Of a stretch of DNA of 64,000 nt, positions 1 through 10,550 are shown in pieces. The translations under genes and the position numbers were made by a program. This DNA is from Mycoplasmatota bacterium (GTDB taxonomy: Bacteria; Bacillota_I; Bacilli_A; Acholeplasmatales; Acholeplasmataceae), in NCBI GenBank assembly GCA_018622495.1, contig CP076021.1, positions 186,001 to 250,000 of the forward strand, in the 5' to 3' direction. The notes under the pieces are model-generated. The model made no database searches. It saw only the letters and a list, made by a program, of their open reading frames with translations, and was not told the DNA's origin. The first letter of the stretch is position 1, and each line of letters opens with the position of its first letter.

Positions 1-1
1 T

Positions 2-1153
2 GGTGTTGGTGCTTCTCGTGTTCGTGACTTATTTAAAGTAGCTAAAGAAAACTCTCCATGTATCATCTTTATTGATGAAATCGATGCTGTTGGTCGTCAA
101 CGTGGTGCTGGTGTTGGTGGTGGTCACGATGAACGTGAACAAACACTTAACCAATTACTTGTTGAAATGGATGGATTTAGCGGCAATATGGGTATTATCA
201 TTATGGCTGCAACCAATCGTCCTGATGTATTAGACCCTGCATTACTTCGTCCAGGTAGATTTGATCGTCAAATCACAATCAGTTTACCAGATGTTAGTGC
301 ACGTGAAGCTATTTTAAAAGTACATGCTAGAAACAAAAAAATTGATCCAAATGTTAAATTAGAAGATTTCGCTAAACGTATCCCTGGATTTAGTGGTGCT
401 GATATCGAAAACTTATTAAATGAATCTGCACTTCTTGCAGCAAGAGACAATAGAACAATGGTTACAGCTCCTGATTTAGATGAAGCAATTGACCGTGTCA
501 TGATGGGACCTGCTAAGAAGAGTAAAAAATATTCACCAGAAGAAAAGAAAACTGTTGCGTATCATGAAGCTGGACATGCTGTTATAGGTATTAAAGTAAA
601 AGACGCAAATGTTGTCCAAAAAGTCACGATTATTCCTCGTGGTCAAGCAGGTGGTTATAATTTAATGACACCTGAAAAAGAAACGATGCTAGATACTGAA
701 AAACAGCTAAGAGCTAAAATAACAAGTTTCTTAGGTGGTCGTGTTGCTGAAGAATTAGTCTTTGATTCAATTACAACTGGTGCTTATAATGATTTCCAAA
801 ATGCTACTGCTATCGCAAGAGCAATGGTTACTGAATATGGTATGAGTGATTTAGGTCCTATTCAATATGAATCTAGAAGTGGTAATGTCTTCTTAGGTCG
901 TGATTATCTTAAAGAGAAAAATTTCTCAGATCAAGTAGCACATGAAATTGATAGTGCTGTAAGACATATTATTACATCTTGTTATGAAGAAGCAAAAACA
1001 ATTATTAGTTCAAACCGTAAATTACTTGATGATATAGCTCACTACTTACAAACTGTTGAAACCCTTAATAAACAAGATATTAAGGAAATTACAGAGACTG
1101 GTAAGCTTGCTTGGTGGGATGAAAAAACAAATCTGAACCATCAGTACAATTAG
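2..1153 (+). CDS. ftsH: ATP-dependent zinc metalloprotease FtsH (5' truncated by window edge)
   Basis: The frame is open from base 2 and starts at the AAA+ pore-loop region ([11 protein letters not shown]). It then shows Walker B (IIFIDEID), the second region of homology ([19 protein letters not shown]) and, after the AAA lid, the zinc-binding HEAGH motif near base 560. About 383 codons remain, so the N-terminal membrane segments and Walker A lie outside the window. FtsH is a membrane-anchored hexameric protease that degrades misfolded membrane proteins and some regulators. The stop TAG is 6 bases before the next start, suggesting co-transcription with rqcP. It lies on the + strand and runs against the replication fork coming from oriC. 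Confidence 0.97.
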   Translation, partial: GVGASRVRDLFKVAKENSPCIIFIDEIDAVGRQRGAGVGGGHDEREQTLNQLLVEMDGFSGNMGIIIMAATNRPDVLDPALLRPGRFDRQITISLPDVSAREAILKVHARNKKIDPNVKLEDFAKRIPGFSGADIENLLNESALLAARDNRTMVTAPDLDEAIDRVMMGPAKKSKKYSPEEKKTVAYHEAGHAVIGIKVKDANVVQKVTIIPRGQAGGYNLMTPEKETMLDTEKQLRAKITSFLGGRVAEELVFDSITTGAYNDFQNATAIARAMVTEYGMSDLGPIQYESRSGNVFLGRDYLKEKNFSDQVAHEIDSAVRHIITSCYEEAKTIISSNRKLLDDIAHYLQTVETLNKQDIKEITETGKLAWWDEKTNLNHQYN

Positions 1154-1159
1154 AACCAA

Positions 1160-1405
1160 ATGCGTCTTGATAAATATTTAAAGGTGTCTCGTATCATTAA
1201 AAGACGAACACTTGCAAAAGATGCAGCTACGCATAACAAAGTAGAGGTTAACGGTAAGATAGCAAAACCTTCTACTGACGTATCTATTGGTGATAAATTA
1301 ACACTTCGCTTAGGTAAAAAAACAATCGAAGTTGAAGTCACTAGCCTAACTTTACTCAAAGATGTATTAATGTATAAATTACTAAATGAAGAAAAAAGGC
1401 CATAA
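1160..1405 (+). CDS. rqcP: S4-domain RNA-binding protein, RqcP/Hsp15 type
   Basis: This 81-residue protein is almost entirely one S4 RNA-binding domain ([16 protein letters not shown], then [20 protein letters not shown]). In size and sequence it matches B. subtilis YabO (RqcP), which helps RqcH add Ala tails on stalled 50S subunits during ribosome quality control; Hsp15 is the Gram-negative relative. No convincing Shine-Dalgarno precedes the ATG. It starts 6 bases after ftsH, so translational coupling is likely. Its stop codon lies inside the downstream terminator hairpin. Confidence 0.85.
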   Translation: MRLDKYLKVSRIIKRRTLAKDAATHNKVEVNGKIAKPSTDVSIGDKLTLRLGKKTIEVEVTSLTLLKDVLMYKLLNEEKRP

Positions 1406-1423
1406 CTATTATTATGGCTTTTT
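1399..1423 (+). terminator. Rho-independent terminator after ftsH-rqcP
   Basis: GCCATAA (1399-1405) pairs with TTATGGC (1412-1418) and is followed by TTTTT. The rqcP stop codon is within the left arm. A TATAAT box at 1430-1435 directly follows and probably serves lysS. Confidence 0.8.
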
Positions 1424-1460
1424 CTATGATATAATAATCAACGATTAGGAGGTTCTTAAC

Positions 1461-2945
<1,485 letters not shown>

Positions 2946-2960
2946 AGGGACTGTAAAGAA

Positions 2961-3000
2961 ATGAAGTTATAACCACTTCATGGACCTATCGGTCCTTTTT
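2961..3000 (+). terminator. Double hairpin terminator inside the left IS end
   Basis: ATGAAGT (2961-2967) pairs with ACTTCAT (2975-2981). Immediately after, GGACC (2982-2986) pairs with GGTCC (2991-2995), followed by a T run. It would stop lysS readthrough from entering the transposase antisense. Confidence 0.7.
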
Positions 3001-3092
3001 CTTTTATCTAATGTGGATAAATATAAAAAAACACCTGTTTTTAGGCATATTCAAAAAAGATTTCTATAAATCTTATGCTTTTTTGTGGATAT

Positions 3093-4594
3093 CTAATGTG
3101 TAATTCTATACCTTTTATTGTGATATTTTGATAGATTATACCCTATGGCTACCAAAAATAACTCTAATCTTACATTTTGAGTATGTCGTCTTCTAAATCT
3201 TCTAAATCCAAATGCAGTTTTAAGTACACCAAATGCACCTTCAACTTGTATCGATCTTTGCATGCGAAGTTCTATACCTAATGGTGATGATAGATTTTTA
3301 ATAACTTCTTTTTGATAACCTATATTTTCTTCGTTTATCTCTTTACGTTTACCGCTTGGTAGAAGATAGACATCGTTGCCCCTATTATTTTTATAAAGGT
3401 ATTTAAGTCTATCACCATTGGTACCCACATAATCATCACCATTTTTTATAAGTTTATGCGTGAAATATGGATCATTGATACGTTTCTTGTCATGCGTATC
3501 TTTACTATACATCCCATATTTTTGATAAAGTTTCATATCATTAAACTTCAAATACCGATAATTCATTAGCCCACCATATCCAGCATCTGCTACTGGATAG
3601 GTTGGATAATAACCATATCTATCTTTATATCCTTCTAAAAAGGGTATCAGTGTTTTATAATCACTGCGTTCACTAAATATATCAAGATGACATATATATT
3701 CATCTCGATACACCGATTTGAATGTTATAGCCTGGTTTTAATTGACTATTTCTCATATGATCTTCTTTCATATGCATAAATGTAGCGTCTACATCTGTTT
3801 TTGCATATGAGTTTCTATCATTACCCATAATCTTTAAGTCTTTGGTGTATTGTTTTAATTTCTCTATATACGTATCAATGTGTTCATGATCTCTTTGTAA
3901 TGCTGTTTTTCGTCTTCCTTTACCATAAACAAATTTAATTGAATGTTTATGAATCTCTTTTTCTAAAAATCTCTTGATACGTTCTAAATATGATAGCTCA
4001 TAGCTTTCATCAATTGGAAAGTAGATGCCTTCTAATTGATAACGATCATTAAGTGTTTTAAGCGTTTTTGTTATTTTCTTATATAGTTTATCTCTAAACT
4101 TGAGGATTGATTTTTTCCATACAAATGTATATTTGTTCGCACTTGATTCTATTTTTGTTCCATCAATATATATGATATCAGTATTGATGTTTTCTTTGTC
4201 AACGAGATATTTTGAAAGTTCATAGAAGATGTCTTTGATACCTTCAACTAAATGTCTGTCGATGAAATCTTTAATCGCTTGATGACTTGGTTTAAGTTCA
4301 TCTCATAGCCACATGATTCTAATATCATGTCTTGCAGCTTTTTCCATCGCTCTTAAACTTTGAATTTTTTCCATCTCGACAAAACAATATCAATTTTAAC
4401 ATGTTGACTTTATGATATCCGATTCTTCCTCTTGGATCTTTTTCGGTTTTTAAGTATTTCCCTACCTCCAATTTTGAAAATACTTCGTCAAATGTTCTCA
4501 CTTCACTATCAAAAGGTATTAAAATGTCTAAAGATAGTGGTAATTTTAATTGTTTTGCGTTAAAATAATTATGTGTTAATTGAGTGCTTTTCAT
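3093..4594 (-). pseudogene. IS1182-like DDE transposase, broken by two frameshifts and one TGA
   Basis: Three pieces in different frames join into one ~500-residue transposase. The N-terminal part (4594 down to ~4380) holds a DUF772-like domain. The middle part contains [13 protein letters not shown] and the IDGTKIES motif. The C-terminal part (3713-3093) ends RRRHTQNVRLELFLVAIGYN. Breaks are at about 4377, about 4302 (TGA within W-L-stop-D-E-L-K-P) and about 3710. Both frameshift sites read TCGAGATG, where a protein-restoring reading would be TCGGATG, i.e. one extra base each. The length of 1502 nt equals 500 codons plus those two bases. The lesions may be real decay or the same sequence artefact seen in housekeeping genes. 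Confidence 0.8.
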
Positions 4595-4608
4595 ACTTCA
4601 ACTATACC

Positions 4609-4641
4609 AAAAAACTGGGTCTCTAACGAGATCCAGTTTTT
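4609..4641. terminator. Bidirectional hairpin terminator inside the right IS end
   Basis: AAAAACTGG and TCTC pair with GAGA and CCAGTTTTT around a TAAC loop. A-rich and T-rich flanks on the two sides make it usable from either strand. It insulates the transposase from the minus-strand lipoprotein gene. Confidence 0.8.
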
Positions 4642-4679
4642 GTTTATGGGCTTTTATTTATTTACAGTCCCTTTTTATT

Positions 4680-5636
4680 TTATTCTATAAAACCACTTAA
4701 TATGTCTTCAATACCATTGATTTTATTATAATTATCAAAATCATCTGGAAATTCTGGCATCTCATCTACCATGTCAATAACAACTGTAATTTCAACATAA
4801 GATTGATTTTCATCATTTAATATAATTGATAGTCTAAATCCACTTTGTATAACCTTATTATCTTTAAAAGCTAAAACATATGACATATTAAATTCATCTA
4901 TATCTTCATTAAGAAATCTATCCAACTCAATCACAGAACCTAAATCAATTATATCAGTTAAATCTAGATTATCAAATGCTTCTTGATCAAATGATAATTC
5001 TACATAGTCTACTTAACCCTTTTTATACATGATTGCTGATTCAAATTCACCAAACGTATCTTGAATCAATGCTTCATTGTTAATGAACTCAGTAGTAGTA
5101 TCTACTATATCCATTTTTTGTTTACTACTGATTTCGGTATTAACGCCTTCTATTGATGTTGCTAAATTTGTATCCATATACATAGTCTCATCAAGTAAGT
5201 ATATATTTAGATCGGCATTATAATCCATATCAAGTGTTTCGCCTTCGCTTCTTTGATACATATTCATATCAAATGTGATTGAAGCATTAACTTCTTCTAA
5301 CTCATAATCATCTTCACTTATTTTAAAATATGCAGCACTCTCAAATTCTCCGCTCATACGATGTGTCGTATTTACGGTGTCATAATAACCTGACCATATG
5401 TCACCTACAAATGACATTTGTGTATACTCATAATCCATATCCATATCAACTTTAAGCGATAAAGTGTTTTCCATATCAAGTGATGCTTCATCCATGTAAT
5501 CCATAATTTCTTGTTGAGACATTTCAACCACTTTCATATTTTCTAAATCTGGGTATTCCCCTTCATTTACTTGGCTACAACTACTTAATAGTATGATAAA
5601 ACATACAGTGAGTATGCTTAAATATATTTTTTTCAT
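4680..5636 (-). pseudogene. Hypothetical lipoprotein interrupted by an in-frame TAA
   Basis: The reading frame of 318 codons starts with a lipoprotein signal peptide (KKIYLSILTVCFIILLSSC, lipobox LSSC), so the product should be a lipid-anchored surface protein. A TAA at 5013-5015 splits it after residue 207; the frame stays open beyond (VDYVELSFDQEAFDNLDL) to a natural stop at 4680. The context is AAG GGT TAA GTA, so this stop is not preceded by CG, unlike the other interrupted genes. The mature part is acidic and rich in Asp, Glu, Met and Tyr with many short beta-prone stretches. I do not recognise the family. An upstream AGGGAGG-like site precedes the ATG. Confidence 0.65.
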
Positions 5637-5694
5637 AAAACCCTCCCAAGGTCATTGTATATGCTTATATTATATCGCAACAAAATAAATAAAA

Positions 5695-5715
5695 AAAGTC
5701 CCCTGAGGGGACTTT
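5695..5715 (-). terminator. Terminator after the 183-residue hypothetical gene
   Basis: AAAGTCCCC TGA GGGGACTTT is a perfect 9-bp hairpin with a T run on the minus strand (A run at 5691-5697). It touches the stop codon of the gene it ends. Confidence 0.85.
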
Positions 5716-6266
5716 TACAATATACCTAATTCATCAGCAATTTCTAAAAAGATATCTTGAATAGGATAAAAATCAACTTCCATTTCCTGAAACATTTTAT
5801 ATGTCATATCATCAAGTTTTTTATACATGTCTTTTGGAATTTCCTCTTTATGTTTTAATTTATCCATCACATCATATTCAAAATCTAATAATGCATTCAT
5901 ATATTTAACATCATATTCATCTGCACTTAATAATTCATTTTGAAAATCAATGGTACTCAGTAATAAATTAACTTCTTTAGAAAATTTTTCTAATGTTTTA
6001 ACATTGTTTTGATATGAGTCTTTTAGTATTTCTTGGATTTTTTCCATTTGATCAAACAAATAATAAAATCCAGTAACAAAAATCTCATGTTGCTCATCTG
6101 TATATTTAGGTGCGTCGATTAATTGATCATATAAATAATCAACTACTTCAAATATATGCTTAAATCTTATGATCAGATTAGAATCTTGCTCACGTAAATA
6201 TTTAATTAGTTCATCGTTCTCTAATTTCCAGTTCGCATATTGATTATAAATCGTTTCATCGTGCAT
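5715..6266 (-). CDS. Hypothetical helical cytosolic protein
   Basis: A 183-residue, mostly alpha-helical, acidic protein with no signal peptide or membrane segment. Heptad-like stretches such as FDQMEKIQEILKDSYQNNVKTLEKF suggest coiled coil. I do not recognise a family. It follows fba by 26 bases on the same strand and ends in a strong terminator, so it is probably the last gene of the fba transcript. A TGAGGTGAT site precedes the ATG. Confidence 0.7.
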   Translation of the reverse strand: MHDETIYNQYANWKLENDELIKYLREQDSNLIIRFKHIFEVVDYLYDQLIDAPKYTDEQHEIFVTGFYYLFDQMEKIQEILKDSYQNNVKTLEKFSKEVNLLLSTIDFQNELLSADEYDVKYMNALLDFEYDVMDKLKHKEEIPKDMYKKLDDMTYKMFQEMEVDFYPIQDIFLEIADELGIL

Positions 6267-6291
6267 ATGATCACCTCAATTTTGATTCTTA

Positions 6292-7155
6292 TTATGCTTT
6301 ATTAATTGAACCAAAAATTTCAAATTTTTCTTTAATAATATCTTTCATTGCTTGATAACCTGGAGCAAGTAATTTTCTAGGATCATAACCTTTACCTTGA
6401 TTATCTTTACCTTCTTCAATGTATTTACGAGTAGCTGCAGCAAATACTAATTGTAATTCTGTATTAACATTAATTTTTGATACACCTAATGAAATAGCTT
6501 TTTTAACTTGTTCAGCAGGGATACCAGTACCACCATGTAATACTAAAGGAATACCATTAGTTACATCTTGTACTTCTTTTAATGTTTCAAAGTTTAGACC
6601 TTGCCAGTTAGCAGGATATTTACCATGAATATTACCAATACCAGCAGCAAACATATCTACACCAGTTTCAGCAATAGTTTTACATTCTACAGGATCAGCA
6701 ATTTCACCCATACCAATAACGCCATCTTCTTCGCCACCAATTGAACCAACTTCCGCTTCAACTGAAACACCTTTTGCATGACAAGCAGCAACAACTTCTT
6801 TAGTTTTCGCTAAGTTTTCTTCAAATGGGTAATGTGAACCATCAAACATAATTGAAGTAAATCCAGCTTCTAAAGCCTTGAAAGAACCTTCATAACTACC
6901 ATGATCTAAATGGATTGCTACAGGAACTGTAACACCATAAAATTCATCTAATGCTTTCACCATAGCAACTACAGTTTTGTAGCCACCCATATATTTTGCT
7001 GCACCTTCTGATACACCTAAAATAACTGGAGATTGTAATTCTTGAACTGTTGTTAAAACAGCTTTTGTCCATTCTAAATTGTTGATGTTAATTTGGGCAA
7101 CACCATACCCTTCTTTGTGTGCTTTAATAAGCATGTCTCTTGCAGACACTAACAT
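6292..7155 (-). CDS. fba: Class II fructose-1,6-bisphosphate aldolase
   Basis: At 287 residues this is the normal size for the zinc-dependent class II enzyme that splits fructose 1,6-bisphosphate into DHAP and glyceraldehyde 3-phosphate. Visible motifs are AIHLDHGSYEG (zinc His and catalytic Asp), EAEVGSIGGEEDG, the GNIHGKYP zinc His, LVLHGGTGIP and the phosphate-binding KINVNTELQ. AAGGAGGAAAT precedes the ATG. The promoter directly upstream carries a perfect palindrome between -35 and -10, so glycolytic control by a repressor is likely. Confidence 0.96.
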   Translation of the reverse strand: MLVSARDMLIKAHKEGYGVAQININNLEWTKAVLTTVQELQSPVILGVSEGAAKYMGGYKTVVAMVKALDEFYGVTVPVAIHLDHGSYEGSFKALEAGFTSIMFDGSHYPFEENLAKTKEVVAACHAKGVSVEAEVGSIGGEEDGVIGMGEIADPVECKTIAETGVDMFAAGIGNIHGKYPANWQGLNFETLKEVQDVTNGIPLVLHGGTGIPAEQVKKAISLGVSKINVNTELQLVFAAATRKYIEEGKDNQGKGYDPRKLLAPGYQAMKDIIKEKFEIFGSINKA

Positions 7156-7187
7156 ATTCGATTTCCTCCTTGAATTTAGTCAGTTAT

Positions 7188-7216
7188 ATTATATTACAAA
7201 CATAGTTTGTAAGCAA
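7188..7216 (-). promoter_or_regulatory. fba promoter with a 19-bp palindromic operator
   Basis: On the minus strand, TTGCTT (7211-7216) and TATAAT (7188-7193) are separated by 17 bp. The spacer is essentially filled by TTACAAACATAGTTTGTAA (7194-7212), a perfect inverted repeat with 8-bp arms. A protein bound there would occlude RNA polymerase. Confidence 0.75.
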
Positions 7217-7239
7217 TCTATAATCATTTGTAACCGTTC

Positions 7240-8847
7240 TTATTTTGAATTTTGTGAAATAATGGCACCTATAAAGTCCCTAAACAATGGATGCGGTCTT
7301 AGTGGTCTTGATAAAAACTCTGGATGAAACTGAACAGCTACGAACCATGGATGGTTTTTAAGTTCTATCATTTCAACTAAATGATATTTTGTATTAAATC
7401 CTGAAATCACCATATCACTTTTTTCAAATGCCTCTAAATATTGGTTGTTAAACTCATAGCGATGACGGTGTCTTTCGCTAATATTATTTTTTTGATATGC
7501 TGCAAATGCTTTTGTATCTTCTTTTATTTCACAGTCATATAAACCTAATCTAAGTGTTCCACCCATATCTTCAGTTGTTAATCTTCCTCTTTGAAGTGAT
7601 ATCACAGGATTACTTGTATCAGGATCAATTTCAGTTGAATTAGCATCTTTAATATTTAAAACATTTTTTGCATATTCTATCGCAGCAAGTTGCATGCCAT
7701 AACATAAACCTAAAAATGGGATATTGTTTTCTCTTGCATAAGTGATTGCCGCTAGTTTACCTTCTGTAGCGCGTTGACCAAAACCACCAGGCACTAAAAT
7801 ACCATCGCAATCTTTAACTGCTTCTTTAATATTTTCTAAATTAACATCTTCAGCATCAATCCATTCAATAGAAACATTTACATAATGGAAATATCCTGCA
7901 TGACTTAAAGATTCACTAACAGATAAATACGCATCATGAAGTTTAACATACTTTCCAACAAGTCCAATACGTATATTACCTTCTAAATGTCTAATGCGAT
8001 CAATAAGTTCAATCCACGGTGTAACGTTTGCTGGAGGTTGATTAGAAAATTCAAAATGTTCAAGAATTGTTTCATCAATTTTTTGTTTATGCATTTCTGT
8101 AATCACTTCATATAACACTTCAACATCTGTTGATTCAAATACATTTTTTGTATCTATATCACAAAATAAAGCAATTTTCTCTTTATTTTCTTTACTTATT
8201 TCTTTTTCACTTCTCAATACAATAATATCTGGATGAATACCTAAGCTCATAAGTTCTTTAACTGAATGCTGTGTTGGCTTCGTTTTATATTCGTTAGCTG
8301 CTTGTAAATAGGGTACTAACGTATTATGGATATACAACGTATTATGATGTCCAAAGTCTCTTCTTGCTTGTCTAATCGCTTCTAAAAAAGGAAGTGATTC
8401 TATATCACCAACAGTACCACCTATTTCAGTAATGACAATGTCTGGTTTAGAATGTCTTGCAACATCAATCAATTTCTTTTTAATTTGATTTGTAATATGT
8501 GGAATAACTTGAACGGTTGCGCCCAAGTAATCTCCTCTTCTTTCTCTATTAATTACTGATTGATAGATTTTACCTGTTGTCACACTTGAGTGTCTATTTA
8601 AGTTTTCATCGATAAATCTTTCATAATGTCCTAAATCTAAATCAGTTTCTGCACCATCATCAGTCACAAAAACTTCTCCGTGTTGAAGCGGACTCATTGT
8701 GCCAGGATCAATATTAATATATGGATCAAATTTTTGCATAAATACTTTTAATCCACGACTCTTTAATAATTGTCCAACAGCTGATGCAGTAATGCCTTTA
8801 CCTAAACTAGAAACAACGCCTCCGGTGACGAATATATATTTTGTCAT
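7240..8847 (-). CDS. pyrG: CTP synthase
   Basis: This 535-residue protein has the usual two-domain layout. The N-terminal amidoligase domain begins [17 protein letters not shown], followed by the regulatory [13 protein letters not shown] stretch. The C-terminal glutamine amidotransferase domain carries GLCYGMQLA (nucleophile Cys) and VQFHPEF (catalytic His-Glu). It makes CTP from UTP, ATP and glutamine. AAGGAGGATC precedes the ATG. A terminator-like hairpin in the leader suggests attenuation. Confidence 0.97.
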   Translation of the reverse strand: MTKYIFVTGGVVSSLGKGITASAVGQLLKSRGLKVFMQKFDPYINIDPGTMSPLQHGEVFVTDDGAETDLDLGHYERFIDENLNRHSSVTTGKIYQSVINRERRGDYLGATVQVIPHITNQIKKKLIDVARHSKPDIVITEIGGTVGDIESLPFLEAIRQARRDFGHHNTLYIHNTLVPYLQAANEYKTKPTQHSVKELMSLGIHPDIIVLRSEKEISKENKEKIALFCDIDTKNVFESTDVEVLYEVITEMHKQKIDETILEHFEFSNQPPANVTPWIELIDRIRHLEGNIRIGLVGKYVKLHDAYLSVSESLSHAGYFHYVNVSIEWIDAEDVNLENIKEAVKDCDGILVPGGFGQRATEGKLAAITYARENNIPFLGLCYGMQLAAIEYAKNVLNIKDANSTEIDPDTSNPVISLQRGRLTTEDMGGTLRLGLYDCEIKEDTKAFAAYQKNNISERHRHRYEFNNQYLEAFEKSDMVISGFNTKYHLVEMIELKNHPWFVAVQFHPEFLSRPLRPHPLFRDFIGAIISQNSK

Positions 8848-8866
8848 ATGATCCTCCTTATCTAAT

Positions 8867-8893
8867 AAAAAGAGCCTCCGCGAAGAGACTCTC
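8867..8893 (-). promoter_or_regulatory. Terminator-like hairpin in the pyrG leader (putative attenuator)
   Basis: On the minus strand AGAGTCTC pairs with GGAGGCTCT (one G-U) around a short loop, followed by TTTTT, all within the ~50-nt leader between promoter and pyrG. AAGAGC at the likely transcript 5' end can pair with GCTCTT of the right arm, giving a possible competing structure. pyrG of other Firmicutes is controlled by leader attenuation in response to CTP; the mechanism here is inferred. Confidence 0.6.
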
Positions 8894-8909
8894 GTATGTG
8901 CTCTTAATC

Positions 8910-8938
8910 ATTATATCAAAAAGCTATTCTATAAACAA
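8910..8938 (-). promoter_or_regulatory. Sigma-A type promoter of pyrG
   Basis: On the minus strand TTGTTT (8933-8938), a 17-bp spacer, and TATAAT (8910-8915). Transcription would begin near 8903, just upstream of the leader hairpin. Confidence 0.7.
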
Positions 8939-8946
8939 TGTTTTTT

Positions 8947-9573
8947 TTATGCTTGTTTATCGATAAGTTTTTCCATAACAATTTGGTTGTTTTTTTCAAT
9001 TGAAACAAAACCCATTTTTTCTAAATAAGAACGGTGCTTTGAAGATCCCGGTTTTGCTGATAAATATGTAACACCTAAGTTTCCACAAAAATCATTTGCA
9101 TGACTATATAAATGTTTCCCTACTTTATAATCTCTATACATTGGTATTGTATAATCAATTAATATTTCTAATTTGTGCGCATTTAATTTAGCAATAAATA
9201 GTCCAGCAGGTACAGCGTTTCTCGTCACAAAATATTTTTTTAGATTTTCATCATTAAAATCTATATCTGTATTCATGAATGTTTTCATATCATTTTTATA
9301 CGTTTCTATGAAATCAGTATATAATTCTGACTCAGACTCAATCTCAACCATATGATAATTATCTTTAGCTTTATGTAAATTAACTAAAAAATAAATGTTA
9401 ATAAAAACAATACCTAGATTCATAACTGCAGTAGGATATGAAGGTATTAAAAATGCATAAACAGCAAATATAGTGGAACCTATTAAATTTATAACTCTTA
9501 ATTTTTTCACTGAAGTCATTAATAATGAAATTAAAACAACTAGTGAGGCAATGTAACCTAATGTATCTAACAT
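8947..9573 (-). CDS. YgjV-type membrane protein fused to a GNAT-like domain
   Basis: This 208-residue protein starts with about 80 residues of hydrophobic sequence (LGYIASLVVLISLLMTSVKKLRVINLIGSTIFAVYAFLIPSYPTAVMNLGIVFINIYFLV), like the YgjV / bacterial inner membrane protein family. The C-terminal half resembles a GNAT acetyltransferase: V-G-K-H-L-Y, then GVTYLSAKPG and a final YLEKMGF motif. The substrate is unknown. It stands between rpoE and pyrG on the same strand with no clear terminator before pyrG's promoter. Family assignment is by pattern only. Confidence 0.65.
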   Translation of the reverse strand: MLDTLGYIASLVVLISLLMTSVKKLRVINLIGSTIFAVYAFLIPSYPTAVMNLGIVFINIYFLVNLHKAKDNYHMVEIESESELYTDFIETYKNDMKTFMNTDIDFNDENLKKYFVTRNAVPAGLFIAKLNAHKLEILIDYTIPMYRDYKVGKHLYSHANDFCGNLGVTYLSAKPGSSKHRSYLEKMGFVSIEKNNQIVMEKLIDKQA

Positions 9574-9596
9574 CTAATCATCCTCTCTTTTTTAGG

Positions 9597-9621
9597 AAAA
9601 AAATGGCCTACAATGTAGGCC
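9597..9621 (-). terminator. Terminator of rpoE
   Basis: GGCCTAC AAT GTAGGCC (9605-9621) is a perfect hairpin with seven T residues after it on the minus strand. Confidence 0.85.
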
Positions 9622-9631
9622 TCATCATCAA

Positions 9632-10207
9632 TTATTTATCGTACATATCTTCATAGTCATCCATGATTTCGTTATAATCATCTTCATCATAATCGTTACC
9701 ATCGAATTCTATTTCAACATCATCATCTACATCATCATCAGTTGATTTAATTGGTAATTCAACTTCAATATATGCTTTTTCTTCTTTAAGTGCTTCTTTT
9801 TCAGTTTCATCAATGACTTCTTCAGCTTCTTCTTCGTCTTCATCAGCTTCGACTTCTTCTTCTTGGATGTCTTCTAAATTAAATTCTGTGAATTCTAATT
9901 CTTCATCATCATCGGCTTCTTCAACATCATCATGATTTTCAAGTTTCACAAAAGCATAGCCATCTTTGTCCCAAAGTTCTAAATTTCTTTCTTTAAGATC
10001 CCATTTTTCTTCACCACAGAAAACAAATTTACCACTTTGTGTAATATCCATATATAATTGAGTGATTTTTTCAAAGTCATTTTCTGAAATCTTTTTGATT
10101 TCAACAACTTTTTTAATGATTTCCTTTATTTCTAAAGGTTCATTACTTTCTTTTAAAATAATTTCTGCAATATCTATCATTGCTAGTAATTCCAAATTTT
10201 GATTCAT
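9632..10207 (-). CDS. rpoE: RNA polymerase delta subunit
   Basis: The 191-residue protein has an N-terminal HARE-HTH domain (residues about 1-85: MIDIAEIILKESNEPLEIKEI ... KWDLKER) and a long, highly acidic, probably disordered tail of Asp/Glu repeats. This is the hallmark of the Firmicutes RpoE delta subunit, which speeds RNA polymerase recycling and reduces non-specific transcription. AGGAGGGC-like sequence precedes the ATG, and a terminator follows. Confidence 0.93.
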   Translation of the reverse strand: MNQNLELLAMIDIAEIILKESNEPLEIKEIIKKVVEIKKISENDFEKITQLYMDITQSGKFVFCGEEKWDLKERNLELWDKDGYAFVKLENHDDVEEADDDEELEFTEFNLEDIQEEEVEADEDEEEAEEVIDETEKEALKEEKAYIEVELPIKSTDDDVDDDVEIEFDGNDYDEDDYNEIMDDYEDMYDK

Positions 10208-10267
10208 ACATGCCCTCCTAAAACCGTATATATTGTATACGAAAGCTTTTCATTTTGCAAGTCTTTT

Positions 10268-10537
10268 TTATCCAAGTTGCGTTACAGCAAGTACAATCAC
10301 AAGAATAACTGCAATTACTATAAATAATTTTAATAACTTTTTAACAAAGCTAATTGTTCCAAAAACGATAAGCACACCTAAGAATACAGCTCCTAAAATT
10401 TTAATAAGTTCAGGAAGTGGTGTGACAAAATCAGTATATAATCCTAAAATTTTTCCATCAAAATCTAATGTATCTTGTAGATATCCATTAAAGTTTTCAT
10501 ATTGATTTATAAAAAATTCTTTTACTGCTTCCCACAT
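10268..10537 (-). CDS. Small hypothetical membrane protein
   Basis: This 89-residue protein has a polar, amphipathic N-terminal ~40 residues and then two hydrophobic stretches (LIKILGAVFLGVLIVFGTISFV and LLKLFIVIAVILVIVLAV), so probably two transmembrane helices. I do not recognise it. Its AAGGAGGAATT ribosome site begins directly after the recR stop; the ATG at 10537 is preferred over an out-of-frame ATG five bases earlier. It is likely co-transcribed with dnaX-ybaB-recR. Confidence 0.6.
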   Translation of the reverse strand: MWEAVKEFFINQYENFNGYLQDTLDFDGKILGLYTDFVTPLPELIKILGAVFLGVLIVFGTISFVKKLLKLFIVIAVILVIVLAVTQLG

Positions 10538-10550
10538 CCATAATTCCTCC

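Noticed and set aside
3010-3020. TGTGGATAA near the left IS end as part of a second origin
   Set aside because: A single DnaA-box-like match inside an IS with no cluster or dnaA/dnaN context.
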